Shown here: positions 8,703-16,942 of the stretch, one piece after another
How positions within the stretch are numbered: the first letter of the stretch is position 1
How the letters are laid out: each line of letters begins with the position of its first letter
Source of the DNA: DASSLY01 sp035689185
GTDB taxonomy: Bacteria > Actinomycetota > Actinomycetes > Actinomycetales > Dermatophilaceae
DNA length: 49,719 bases
Direction of reading: 5' to 3'
NCBI GenBank assembly: GCA_035689185.1
Contig: DASSLY010000099.1
Span: forward strand, 1-49,719
The notes under the pieces: generated by a model
Databases searched by the model: none
What the model was told of the DNA's origin: nothing
What the model saw: only the letters and a program-made list of their open reading frames with translations
Translations under genes and position numbers: made by a program

Positions 8703-9254
8703 GTGAACGCGGCGGACATGGGGGCGGACCTGGAGCGGGTGCTGCTCACCGAGGCGGACATCCTGGCCAAGCTGGACGAGCTGGCAGCGCAGATCTGGGC
8801 CGACTACGCAGGCAAGAACCTGCTCTGCGTCGGGGTGCTGAAGGGCGCGATCATGGTGATGTCCGACCTGCTGCGAGCCCTGCCGGGCACGGTGCCGATG
8901 GACTGGATGGCGGTGTCCTCCTACGGGTCGGGCACCAAGTCCAGCGGGGTGGTGCGGATCCTGAAGGACCTGGACACCGACCTGACCGGCCGGCACGTGC
9001 TCATCGTCGAGGACATCGTCGACTCCGGCCTGACCCTTTCCTGGATCAAGGCCAACCTGCAGTCCCGGGCGGCCGCGTCGGTGGAGATCATGACCCTGCT
9101 GCGCAAGCCGGACGCGGCCAAGGTCGACGTCGACGTGAAGTACGTCGGCTTCGACATTCCGAACGAGTTCGTCGTCGGCTACGGCCTGGACTACGACGAG
9201 CAGTACCGCAACCTGAGAGTGGTCGGAACGCTGGCTGCGCACGTGTACGCCTGA
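8703..9254 (+). CDS. hpt: Hypoxanthine(-guanine) phosphoribosyltransferase
   Basis: A 183-residue cytosolic purine-salvage enzyme that joins hypoxanthine or guanine to PRPP. The PRPP-binding loop VLIVEDIVDSGLTL is diagnostic, and the N-terminal K-G-A segment (VLKGAIMV) is also present. Start is set by AGGAGG at 8693-8698, four bases before the GTG at 8703. The upstream in-frame ATG at 8652 lies before this site and adds unsupported residues. It sits 77 bases after tilS and 123 bases before ftsH, the usual tilS-hpt-ftsH order. Confidence 0.93.
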   Translation: MNAADMGADLERVLLTEADILAKLDELAAQIWADYAGKNLLCVGVLKGAIMVMSDLLRALPGTVPMDWMAVSSYGSGTKSSGVVRILKDLDTDLTGRHVLIVEDIVDSGLTLSWIKANLQSRAAASVEIMTLLRKPDAAKVDVDVKYVGFDIPNEFVVGYGLDYDEQYRNLRVVGTLAAHVYA

Positions 9255-9377
9255 ACGGTTGCGGAACACGGGCCCACCGCCGGGCGTTCACCTGCGAGAA
9301 TGGGGCACAGCAGGCCCTTACGAGCGTTCGCGCGCCCGGCAACCGAGCAGGAGGGACGAGGCAGCAGCCTCGCACGC

Positions 9378-11423
9378 ATGGATGTGAAGCGGATCGTCAG
9401 GACGCCGATGGTGTGGGTCGTCGTCATCGTGGGCGTCGGCATCTTGTGGCTGTCGCTGTCCGGGGGAGGCAGCTTCACCCGCATCGACACCTCGGCCGCG
9501 GAGCAGCTGATCAGCGAGGGCAAGGTCGACTCCGCCAAGGTGGAGGTGGACCGGGTCAACCTGACGCTGAAGCCGGGCGTGACCTACTCCGACGGGGACC
9601 AGGTCAAGGGCGCGACCCGGGTGATGGCCTTCTACGTGGAGCAGCGGGGACCCTCGCTCATCGCGGCGTTGAAGGCCAAGCAGCCGCCGAAGGGCTACAC
9701 CGACGAGCCGGCCCAGGGCAACTGGCTGGGCGGGCTGCTCGTCTCGATCATTCCCGTGCTCATCCTGCTGGGCCTGTTCTGGTTCCTCATGAGCCAGATG
9801 CAGGGCGGCGGCTCGAAGGTCATGCAGTTCGGCAAGTCCAAGGCCAAGCTGGCCAGCAAGGACACGCCCAAGGTCAACTTCGCCGACGTGGCCGGGGTCG
9901 ACGAGGCCGTGGAGGAGCTGCAGGAGATCAAGGAGTTCCTGGCCGAGCCGGCCAAGTTCCTCGCCGTCGGGGCCAAGATCCCCAAGGGCGTGCTGCTCTA
10001 CGGCCCGCCCGGCACCGGCAAGACCCTGCTGGCCCGCGCCGTCGCCGGCGAGGCGGGGGTGCCGTTCTACTCGATCTCCGGCTCGGACTTCGTCGAGATG
10101 TTCGTCGGGGTCGGCGCCTCCCGGGTGCGCGACCTGTTCGAGCAGGCCAAGGCCAACGCCCCCGCCATCGTCTTCGTGGACGAGATCGACGCCGTCGGCC
10201 GCCACCGCGGGGCCGGCCTGGGCGGCGGGCATGACGAGCGAGAGCAGACCCTGAACCAGCTGCTGGTCGAGATGGACGGCTTCGACGTCAAGACCAACGT
10301 CATCCTGATCGCCGCCACGAACCGGCCGGACATCCTCGACCCGGCGCTGCTGCGCCCGGGCCGGTTCGACCGGCAGATCGCGGTCGAGGCCCCGGACATG
10401 CTGGGCCGGCACCGGATCCTGCAGGTGCACGGCAAGGGCAAGCCGCTGGCTCCGGACGTGGACCTGCTTGCCGTCGCCCGGCGCACTCCCGGCTTCACCG
10501 GCGCCGACCTGGCCAACGTCCTGAACGAGGCGGCCCTGTTGACCGCCCGCCTGTCCAGCAAGTTCATCGACGACAAGACCCTGGACGAGGCGATCGACCG
10601 CGTGGTGGCCGGCCCGCAGAAGCGCACCCGGATCATGAGCGCGAAGGAGAAGAAGATCACCGCCTACCACGAGGGCGGTCACGCGCTGGTGGCGGCGGCG
10701 CTGCGGCATACCGACCCGGTGAGCAAGATCACGATCCTGCCCCGGGGGCGGGCGCTGGGCTACACCATGGTGCTGCCGGTCGATGACAAGTACTCGACCA
10801 CGCGCAACGAGATGCTGGACCAGCTGGCCTACGCCCTGGGCGGGCGGGTGGCCGAGGAGCTGGTGTTCCACGACCCGACCACCGGCGCCGGCAACGACAT
10901 CCAGAAGGCGACCGGGCTGGCCCGCAAGATGGTGACCCAGTACGGCATGAGCGAGCGGATCGGCGCGATCAAGCTCGGCCAGGAGCAGGGCGAGGTCTTC
11001 CTCGGCCGCGACATGGGCCACCAGCGCGACTACTCCGAGGCCGTCGCGGGCATCGTCGACGAGGAGGTCCGCCGGCTGATCGAGGCCGCGCACGACGAGG
11101 CGTGGCACGCGCTCAACGACAACCGGGAGGTGCTGGACCGGCTGGTGCTGGAGCTGCTGGAGCACGAGACCCTGGGCAAGGATCAGCTGAGCGAGATCTT
11201 CGCCCCCGTGGTCAAGCGGCCGCCGCGGCCGGTCTGGTTGTCCAGCGACCGGCGCACGGTCAGCGACCAGCCGCCGGTGCTCACGCCCGCGGAGAAGGCC
11301 GCGATGTCCAACGGCTCCCGCAGCAACGGCGTGCCCCAGGACCGCGCACCCGGGGAGGAGCACCCGCCGTCCGCGGTCATCGAGGTCCCCGAGGGCGGGC
11401 GTGTCGACCCCGGCAGTCATTGA
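9378..11423 (+). CDS. ftsH: ATP-dependent zinc metalloprotease FtsH
   Basis: A 681-residue membrane-anchored AAA+ protease that extracts and degrades membrane and misfolded proteins. Two membrane helices (about 12-29 and 118-139) flank an extracytoplasmic domain. The AAA module has Walker A GPPGTGKT (209-216), Walker B VFVDEID and the second region of homology around AATNRPDILDPALLRPGRFD. The protease zinc site is HEGGH (431-435). The C-terminal tail is long and disordered. The ATG at 9378 was chosen because the first transmembrane helix follows it immediately. A GGAGG lies further upstream than usual, so the start is less certain than the gene. Confidence 0.95.
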   Translation: MDVKRIVRTPMVWVVVIVGVGILWLSLSGGGSFTRIDTSAAEQLISEGKVDSAKVEVDRVNLTLKPGVTYSDGDQVKGATRVMAFYVEQRGPSLIAALKAKQPPKGYTDEPAQGNWLGGLLVSIIPVLILLGLFWFLMSQMQGGGSKVMQFGKSKAKLASKDTPKVNFADVAGVDEAVEELQEIKEFLAEPAKFLAVGAKIPKGVLLYGPPGTGKTLLARAVAGEAGVPFYSISGSDFVEMFVGVGASRVRDLFEQAKANAPAIVFVDEIDAVGRHRGAGLGGGHDEREQTLNQLLVEMDGFDVKTNVILIAATNRPDILDPALLRPGRFDRQIAVEAPDMLGRHRILQVHGKGKPLAPDVDLLAVARRTPGFTGADLANVLNEAALLTARLSSKFIDDKTLDEAIDRVVAGPQKRTRIMSAKEKKITAYHEGGHALVAAALRHTDPVSKITILPRGRALGYTMVLPVDDKYSTTRNEMLDQLAYALGGRVAEELVFHDPTTGAGNDIQKATGLARKMVTQYGMSERIGAIKLGQEQGEVFLGRDMGHQRDYSEAVAGIVDEEVRRLIEAAHDEAWHALNDNREVLDRLVLELLEHETLGKDQLSEIFAPVVKRPPRPVWLSSDRRTVSDQPPVLTPAEKAAMSNGSRSNGVPQDRAPGEEHPPSAVIEVPEGGRVDPGSH

Positions 11424-11432
11424 CCAGTTGCC

Positions 11433-12011
11433 TTGACCAGTCCCATTGACCTGAGGCGGGCCGAGGCCGCTGTTCGGGAGCTGCTGCTGGCCCTCGGCGA
11501 GGACCCGGACCGGGACGGCCTGCGGGACACCCCGGCCCGGGTCGCGCGCTCCTACGCCGAGATCTTCGCCGGGATGGGCCAGCAGCCGCAGGACGTGCTC
11601 ACGACGACCTTCGAGATCGGTCACTCCGAGCTGATCCTGGTGCGGGACATCGAGGTCTACTCCACGTGCGAGCACCACCTGGTCCCCTTCCACGGGGTTG
11701 CCCACGTGGGCTACATCCCGGGCAAGGACGGCCGAGTCACCGGGTTGTCCAAGCTGGCCCGGCTGGTCGACGTCTACGCCCGCCGCCCGCAGGTCCAAGA
11801 ACGGATGACCACCCAGATCGCCGACGCGATGGTGACCCACCTCCAGCCCGCGGGAGTGCTCGTCGTCGTCGACTGCGAGCACCTGTGCATGGCCATGCGC
11901 GGGGTACGGCGGCCGGGGTCGCGCACGGTCACCTCTGCCGTGCGCGGCCAGCTGCTCGACCCCGCGACCAGGGCCGAGGCGATGGGGCTGGTGCTGGGCG
12001 GCCGGCGGTGA
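11433..12011 (+). CDS. folE: GTP cyclohydrolase I
   Basis: A 192-residue enzyme making dihydroneopterin triphosphate from GTP, the first step of folate synthesis. The zinc/active-site segments CEHHLVPFHG and CEHLCMAMRG are present, with the RDIEVYSTCEHH context. Start is a TTG at 11433. The in-frame stop at 11421-11423 (also the ftsH stop) leaves no earlier start. The ribosome binding site is poor, suggesting coupling to ftsH translation. Its stop overlaps the folP start by four bases. Confidence 0.95.
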   Translation: MTSPIDLRRAEAAVRELLLALGEDPDRDGLRDTPARVARSYAEIFAGMGQQPQDVLTTTFEIGHSELILVRDIEVYSTCEHHLVPFHGVAHVGYIPGKDGRVTGLSKLARLVDVYARRPQVQERMTTQIADAMVTHLQPAGVLVVVDCEHLCMAMRGVRRPGSRTVTSAVRGQLLDPATRAEAMGLVLGGRR

Positions 12012-12820
12012 GTTTCCGGCCGCTGGTGATGGGCGTGGTGAACGTGACGCCGGACTCGTTCAGCGACGGCGGCCGCTGGTTCGGCACCGACCAGGCAGTG
12101 GCCCACGGCCTGCGGCTGCGGGAGCAGGGCGCCGACCTGCTCGACGTGGGGGGTGAGTCCACCCGGCCCGGGGCGGTCCGCCCGACCGAGGCGGAGGAGC
12201 TGCGCCGGGTGCTTCCGGTGGTTCGTGAGCTGGTCGCTGCGGGCGCGGTGGTCTCGGTGGACACCATGCGCGCGGCTGTCGCCGCCGCCTGCGTCGACGC
12301 GGGGGCCACCGTGGTCAACGACGTCAGCGGCGGGCTGGCCGACCCCGGTATGCCGTCGGTGGTCGCCGACACCGGGGTCCGTTACGTGGCGATGCACTGG
12401 CGCGGGCACAGCGACCGGATGCAGCAGCACGCGGTCTACCACGACGTGACCGAGCAGGTCCGGGCCGAACTGCTGGCGCGCGTGGACGCCCTGATCGGCG
12501 ACGGGGTCAAGCGTGAGCAGCTGGTGCTCGACCCGGGGTTCGGCTTCGCCAAGCTGCCGGAACACAACTGGGCCCTGCTGCGCGACCTGCCCAGCCTGGT
12601 GCGCGACCTCGGGCTGCCGGTGCTGGTCGGCACGTCGCGCAAGACGTTCCTCGGCCGGCTCGGCGTGCCCGACGGGTGCCCGCCCAGGCCGCCCGCCGAG
12701 CGGGACGCCGCCACCGCCGCCACCAGCCTGCTGGCCGCCCAGGCCGGGGTGTGGGCGGTCCGGGTGCACGACGTCACCTCCACGATCGACGCGCTCGCGG
12801 TGCTGGCGGCCGCCTCGTGA
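12008..12820 (+). CDS. folP: Dihydropteroate synthase
   Basis: A 270-residue TIM-barrel enzyme joining p-aminobenzoate to the hydroxymethyl-dihydropterin pyrophosphate, the sulfonamide target. The signature MGVVNVTPDSFSDGG lies near the N-terminus, DVGGESTRPGA binds the pterin, and DPGFGFAK is the later conserved loop. The GTG start overlaps the folE stop as GTGA, and the gene ends in another GTGA overlap with the next gene, so translation of the folate genes is probably coupled. Confidence 0.95.
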   Translation: MSFRPLVMGVVNVTPDSFSDGGRWFGTDQAVAHGLRLREQGADLLDVGGESTRPGAVRPTEAEELRRVLPVVRELVAAGAVVSVDTMRAAVAAACVDAGATVVNDVSGGLADPGMPSVVADTGVRYVAMHWRGHSDRMQQHAVYHDVTEQVRAELLARVDALIGDGVKREQLVLDPGFGFAKLPEHNWALLRDLPSLVRDLGLPVLVGTSRKTFLGRLGVPDGCPPRPPAERDAATAATSLLAAQAGVWAVRVHDVTSTIDALAVLAAAS

Positions 12821-13665
12821 TCTCCCTGCGCGGGGTGACCGCCACCGGGCGTCACGGCGTGCTGGCGCAGGAGAAGGCCGCCGGGCAGCCGTTCGTCGTC
12901 GACCTCGACCTGGACGTGGACCTGGCCCGGGCGGCCGGGTCGGACGACCTGGCCCACACGGTGGACTATGCGGCTGTCGCGGCCTCGGTGGTCCGCGAGG
13001 TGCAGACCGGGTCGCTGGACCTGATCGAGTCGCTCGCCGCCGGGATCTGCTCGGCCGTGCTGGCCGGACAGCCGCTGGTCGAAGCCGTCCGGGTGACCGT
13101 GCACAAGCCGCAGGCGCCGGTCGGGGTGCCCTTCGACGACGTCTCGGTCACGCTGCGGCGGGAGCGGGACGTGCCGGTCGTCGTGGCGCTCGGCGGCAAC
13201 CTCGGCGAGGTCGTGCCGACCCTGGAGGCGGCCGTGCGAGAGCTTTCCGAGGCCGTGCGGATCACCGCGGTGTCCCCGCTCTACCGGACCGAGCCGGTCG
13301 GCGGGGCCTTGGTCGCGGGCCAGCCGGACTACCTCAACGCGGTGGTGCTCGGTCGCACCAGCCTGGCCCCGTGGTCGCTGCTGCAGCTGCTGCACCGGAT
13401 CGAGGCGGCCCACGGCCGGATCCGTGCGGCCCGCTGGGGGGCGCGGACCCTGGACCTGGACCTGATCGCCTACGGCGACCTGGAGAGCGATGACCCGCAG
13501 GTGAACCTGCCGCACCCCCGGGCCCACCAGCGCGCGTTCGTCCTGGCGCCGTGGGCGGCGGTCGACCCCCTCGCCGAGCTTGCCGGACGACGCGTCGCCG
13601 ACCTGCTCGCCGAGGCCGGGGACGACGGCATACGGCTGGGACCGGACTGGGACCCTCGATGGTGA
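12817..13665 (+). CDS. folBK: Bifunctional dihydroneopterin aldolase / hydroxymethyl-dihydropterin pyrophosphokinase
   Basis: A 282-residue fusion. Residues about 1-118 are FolB (ISLRGVTATGRHGV start, VTVHKPQAPV near the end). Residues about 123-275 are FolK (VALGGNLGE start, YRTEPVGG, then RWGARTLDLDLIAYGD, which carries the metal-binding aspartates). The two enzymes act consecutively just before FolP. In M. tuberculosis folB and folK are separate adjacent genes. Here no stop separates them and the frame is continuous. The start GTG overlaps the folP stop. Confidence 0.93.
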   Translation: MISLRGVTATGRHGVLAQEKAAGQPFVVDLDLDVDLARAAGSDDLAHTVDYAAVAASVVREVQTGSLDLIESLAAGICSAVLAGQPLVEAVRVTVHKPQAPVGVPFDDVSVTLRRERDVPVVVALGGNLGEVVPTLEAAVRELSEAVRITAVSPLYRTEPVGGALVAGQPDYLNAVVLGRTSLAPWSLLQLLHRIEAAHGRIRAARWGARTLDLDLIAYGDLESDDPQVNLPHPRAHQRAFVLAPWAAVDPLAELAGRRVADLLAEAGDDGIRLGPDWDPRW

Positions 13666-14126
13666 GGGACGGGCGGGGAGTCACCCTGGGACTGGTGGCT
13701 GTGGTCGCGCTCGGCTGGACCGGGCTGGCCTTCGTCGGGCTGCGCTGGTGGTCCGACCAGGGCAACCGGCTGCCGGGGGCGTCCTGGGCGGCGGCGGTGC
13801 TGGTCGTGTTCATGGCCGCCGGGGTCTACGCGGCCGGGCTGCCCGTCCGCCGGTTCCTGCGCGGCCACGCGCGGACGCCGATGAACCCGCTGCGTGCCAT
13901 GCGCACCGTCGTGCTCGCCCAGGCGGCCGCCCTCACCGGCGCGCTGGTCACCGGCTGGTATGCCGCGCAGGCACTGGTGCTGCTGCCCAACCTTGACGTC
14001 GCCACCGTCCGGTCGGCCGCCCTGGAGGCCGCGGCTCTGGCCGCCGCCGGAGGGGTGCTCACCGCCGCCGGGCTGCGGGCGCAGGCCATGTGCCGGCTTC
14101 CTGACGATCACGACCCGCCGGGCTGA
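13659..14126 (+). CDS. DUF3180 membrane protein
   Basis: A 155-residue protein with four predicted membrane helices (about residues 9-30, 42-62, 80-104 and 118-138). Proteins of the DUF3180 family sit directly after folK across actinobacteria (M. tuberculosis Rv3605c), but their function is unknown. The ATG at 13659 overlaps the folBK stop. A GTG three bases later is equally possible. It ends 11 bases before the convergent carboxylase gene, and there is no obvious terminator. Confidence 0.85.
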   Translation: MVRDGRGVTLGLVAVVALGWTGLAFVGLRWWSDQGNRLPGASWAAAVLVVFMAAGVYAAGLPVRRFLRGHARTPMNPLRAMRTVVLAQAAALTGALVTGWYAAQALVLLPNLDVATVRSAALEAAALAAAGGVLTAAGLRAQAMCRLPDDHDPPG

Positions 14127-14137
14127 GGCCGGCCACC

Positions 14138-15814
14138 TCACAGGGGCGGGTTGCCGTGCTTGCGCCGTGGCTGGTGCGCGGTCTTGGTCAGCAGCATCCG
14201 TAACCCGTGGACGAGCGCCCGCCGGGTGTCCCGCGGGTCGATCACCTCGTCCACCAGCCCACGCTCGGCGGCGTAGAACGGGTGGGCCAGCTGGTTGCGG
14301 TACCCGTCGGCGAGGTGGACACGCAGCGTGTCCGGGTCGTCGGCGGCGGCCAGCTGCCGCCGGAAGATGATGTTGGCTGCGCCGTCCGCGCCCATGACGG
14401 CGATCTCGTTGCCGGGCCAGGCCAGCGACAGGTCCGCTCCGATGGAGCGCGAGTCCATCACGATGTACGCCCCGCCATACGCCTTGCGCAGCACCACCTG
14501 GATCCTGGGCACGGTCGCCTCGCAGTAGGCGTAGATGAGCTTCGCGCCGTGCCTGATGATGCCGCCGTGCTCCTGGTCGACGCCGGGCAGGAAACCGGGA
14601 ACGTCGACCAGGGTGACGATCGGGATGTTGAACGCGTCGCACGTGCGCACGAAGCGGGCGGCCTTCTCGGCCGCCTCGATGTCCAGCACACCCGCCTTGT
14701 GCAACGGCTGGTTGCCGACGAGGCCGACGACCCGGCCGTCGAGGCGGGCCAGGACGCACAGCACGTTCGGCGCCCATTCGGCATGGACCTCCATCAGGTC
14801 GCCGTCGTCGACGATCTCCTCGACCACGGCTCGCATGTCGTAGGGCTGGTTCCCGGCTGCCGGGACGAGGTCGACGAGCCGGTCGCAGGGCCGTTCAGGG
14901 TCGTCGGCGGGGTCATAGCACGGTGGGGCCTCGTCCCGGTTGGACGGCAACATGGACAGCAGGAACCGCACGTCGTGCAGGCAAGCCTGCTCGTCGTCGT
15001 AGACGAAGGTGGCGACCCCGGATCGGGTGGCGTGGCTGTGCGCTCCCCCCAGCTCCTCGGTCGTCACGGACTCGCCGGTGACGGTGCGGACCACGTCGGG
15101 TCCGGTCACGAACATGTTCGACGTGCCGCGGACCATGAAGACGAAGTCGGTCAGTGCCGGGGAGTAGGAGGCGCCGCCGGCGCACGGTCCCAGCATCACG
15201 CTGATCTGCGGGATGACTCCCGATGCCCTGACGTTGCGCTGGAAGATGCCGCCGTACCCGGCCAGTGCGGTGACCCCCTCCTGGATGCGGGCGCCCGCGC
15301 CGTCGTTCAAGCCGACCAGGGGCGCGCCGACCGACATCGCCAGGTCCATCAGCTTGTGGATCTTGGTCGCGTGGGCCTCGCCCAGCGAGCCGCCGAAGAT
15401 CCGGAAGTCGTGGGCGAACACGAATACCCTCCGCCCGTACACCATGCCCCAGCCGGTGACCACGCCGTCGGTGTACGGACGGTGGTCCTCCAGTCCGAAG
15501 CCGGACGCGGTATGCCGGCGAAAGGTCTCGATCTCGTGGAAGGACTCGTCATCGAGCAGCAAGTCGATCCGTTCCCGGGCAGTCAGCTTGCCCCGGGCGT
15601 GCTGTCGGTGCGTCCCGTCGGCGTTGTCCTCGGCGTGGATCCGGCGCCGCATCTCCGCCAGCTCCTTCGCGCGCTCGCGCAGCGGGACCGGCGCGGCCGG
15701 TGGGCGGGGGAACGGGAGCAGGCGGCCCGACTTGAGGTGCTGGCGCAGCGCGTGGGGGCCGCCGTGGCTGCCGCTCCGGCCGTCCTCGGCCCGGCTCCCG
15801 TCGGCCTCGATCAT
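14138..15814 (-). CDS. Acyl-CoA carboxylase beta subunit (carboxyltransferase)
   Basis: A 558-residue carboxyltransferase of the AccD/PccB family, moving CO2 from biotin to acetyl-, propionyl- or a longer acyl-CoA. Both halves of the crotonase-like fold are complete. The N-half includes GGSLGEAHATKI and the oxyanion-loop segment GPCAGGASYSPAL. The C-half includes DVPGFLPGVDQEHGG, the RKAYGGAYIVM segment and the terminal helix. Substrate choice cannot be read with confidence. No biotin carboxylase/BCCP alpha subunit is in the window, so it must use one encoded elsewhere. It is coupled by an ATGA overlap to the reductase gene upstream and lies at the 3' end of the lipid island, where it could supply extender units. 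Confidence 0.9.
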   Translation of the reverse strand: MIEADGSRAEDGRSGSHGGPHALRQHLKSGRLLPFPRPPAAPVPLRERAKELAEMRRRIHAEDNADGTHRQHARGKLTARERIDLLLDDESFHEIETFRRHTASGFGLEDHRPYTDGVVTGWGMVYGRRVFVFAHDFRIFGGSLGEAHATKIHKLMDLAMSVGAPLVGLNDGAGARIQEGVTALAGYGGIFQRNVRASGVIPQISVMLGPCAGGASYSPALTDFVFMVRGTSNMFVTGPDVVRTVTGESVTTEELGGAHSHATRSGVATFVYDDEQACLHDVRFLLSMLPSNRDEAPPCYDPADDPERPCDRLVDLVPAAGNQPYDMRAVVEEIVDDGDLMEVHAEWAPNVLCVLARLDGRVVGLVGNQPLHKAGVLDIEAAEKAARFVRTCDAFNIPIVTLVDVPGFLPGVDQEHGGIIRHGAKLIYAYCEATVPRIQVVLRKAYGGAYIVMDSRSIGADLSLAWPGNEIAVMGADGAANIIFRRQLAAADDPDTLRVHLADGYRNQLAHPFYAAERGLVDEVIDPRDTRRALVHGLRMLLTKTAHQPRRKHGNPPL

Positions 15815-16506
15815 GACAGGGCCGCTGCCGGCTGCCGGTCGGGCACCAGCATCGCATCACGTTCCGGCCCGGCCTGGGCCTCCCAGTCCACGACCAGGCG
15901 ACGCAGCCGGGAGCGCTTCCCCGGGATCGCGAGCTGCAGCACGTCCACGAGCGCCGCGATCTCGAGGTCGAGGACGGCGGCCATCAGGCGGAACCCAGCG
16001 ACCGAGCCGGTCGAGCCCAGCCGGCGGACGTCGGGGGACAGCAGCTCAAGGGCAGGCCGCACCGCGGTGACGTGCGGCTTGGCGCCGGCGGCCAGCAGGC
16101 GGGGGCGTTCCACGCTTGGCGTGGCGCCGGCAACGACGGCGAGCTCGACGCGGTGCAGGCCCAGCGCTTCGCACCGCTTCGCCGCGGAGCGGCTGAAGGC
16201 CGGGCCGACGTCGGAGGCGTCGATGACGTAGCCGCCGTCCGCCAGCGTCTCGCCGATGCCGCCGTGGTCGAACAGCGCCTCCTCCGCCTGCGCCTCGTCC
16301 GGCAGGTGGGCGAAGACCAGGTCCGCACCCTCCGCCGCGTCCGCGGGCAGCCGCACACGTCGCGCGCCACCCCACCCGAGCGCGTCCACCCCGCGGGCCG
16401 TGCCGGTGTCGCAGACCGTGACCGCCAGGCCGGCCTGAAGCAGCCGGCGGGCGAAGTCGCGGCTGGTGGGACCGTGTCCGACGATCCCGACGCTTCGGAC
16501 ACTCAT
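15811..16506 (-). CDS. Short NAD(P)-binding dehydrogenase, 3-hydroxyisobutyrate dehydrogenase-like
   Basis: A 231-residue protein with an N-terminal Rossmann motif (VGIVGHGPTSRDFARRL, a GxGxxx variant) and the overall layout of beta-hydroxyacid dehydrogenases: ADLVFAHLPDEAQAEEAL, then GGYVIDASDVGP where the family has a substrate-binding D-x-S. At 231 residues it is shorter than the usual 290 or so. The catalytic lysine region of the C-terminal helical domain is not recognisable, so it may be a binding or degenerate form. It is co-transcribed with the carboxylase (ATGA overlap). Confidence 0.7.
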   Translation of the reverse strand: MSVRSVGIVGHGPTSRDFARRLLQAGLAVTVCDTGTARGVDALGWGGARRVRLPADAAEGADLVFAHLPDEAQAEEALFDHGGIGETLADGGYVIDASDVGPAFSRSAAKRCEALGLHRVELAVVAGATPSVERPRLLAAGAKPHVTAVRPALELLSPDVRRLGSTGSVAGFRLMAAVLDLEIAALVDVLQLAIPGKRSRLRRLVVDWEAQAGPERDAMLVPDRQPAAALS

Positions 16507-16620
16507 GGGAACTCCTCCTTGGACCGCGCCGTGTCGACGGGCTGCTTCCGCGCGTTCGACGCGGATGTCAGGTAGAGCGGGCAGGGGGAGGGGGTGATAC
16601 AGGGGCTACCTGGCTGGGTG

Positions 16621-16669
16621 AGTGACACCGGCGTGGTCGCGATGACACCGGCGTGATCGCAATGACAAA
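16621..16669. repeat. 20-bp direct repeats upstream of the reductase-carboxylase operon
   Basis: Two nearly identical 20-base units (core TGACACCGGCGTG, 16621-16640 and 16641-16660) are followed by the start of a third (AATGACA, 16661-16667). The spacing is close to two helical turns. They lie 115-163 bases upstream of the minus-strand ATG at 16506, a position suited to a transcription-factor operator. Confidence 0.7.
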
Positions 16670-16870
16670 GTATGCGGTGTCGTGGAGGACATCGAGGTGT
16701 GTGTCACGCACCCGGGTGTGCCTCAGCCATCCCTGACGCGCCGTGGCCACCCCTGCCACCGTGACACGGCAGGCGCGGGCCGCCCGCGATCGACCGTCAA
16801 GACGGCCACGCATCCACAGCGATCCCGCCATCGGCCGCGCCCGCCCGGCTTCAACCCCGACGGCATGTCG

Positions 16871-16914
16871 CGCCGACACCACGCCGACACCACGCCGACA
16901 CCACGCCGACACCC
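16871..16914. repeat. Four tandem copies of an 11-bp unit (CGCCGACACCA)
   Basis: Units at 16871-16881, 16882-16892 and 16893-16903 are identical. The fourth (16904-16914) differs in the last base. It lies 29 bases downstream of the MMPL gene's stop on that strand. Confidence 0.9.
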
Positions 16915-16942
16915 TGACCCTGTTGTCGCGACCGGCCGCCCG

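Larger units (their letters stand above)
16507..16942 (-). promoter_or_regulatory. 436-base intergenic region, presumed promoter of the reductase-carboxylase pair
   Basis: No gene is supported here. Short open frames are shadow-like and lack ribosome binding sites. The region separates the MMPL gene end from the next minus-strand gene start, so transcription of the reductase-carboxylase pair probably begins here. It contains the 20-bp direct repeats at 16621-16669, a CATACT box on the minus strand just beyond them, and a separate 11-bp tandem repeat at 16871-16914. Confidence 0.5.

Noticed and set aside
10668..10682. FtsH zinc motif HEGGH instead of the common HEAGH
   Set aside because: All zinc-ligating residues are kept, and as I recall actinobacterial FtsH proteins commonly have Gly here, so it is not unusual.
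9318..11882. 854-residue open frame on the minus strand opposite ftsH and folE
   Set aside because: It is a GC-driven shadow frame. The opposite strand holds fully recognisable FtsH and FolE, and this translation shows no domain.
14207..16231. 674-residue open frame on the plus strand opposite the carboxylase
   Set aside because: Shadow frame of a gene with intact carboxyltransferase motifs. Its own protein has no motif.
16682..16912. Short plus- and minus-strand open frames in the 16.5-16.9 kb gap
   Set aside because: They consist partly of the 11-bp tandem repeat, lack ribosome binding sites and show no codon-position bias.
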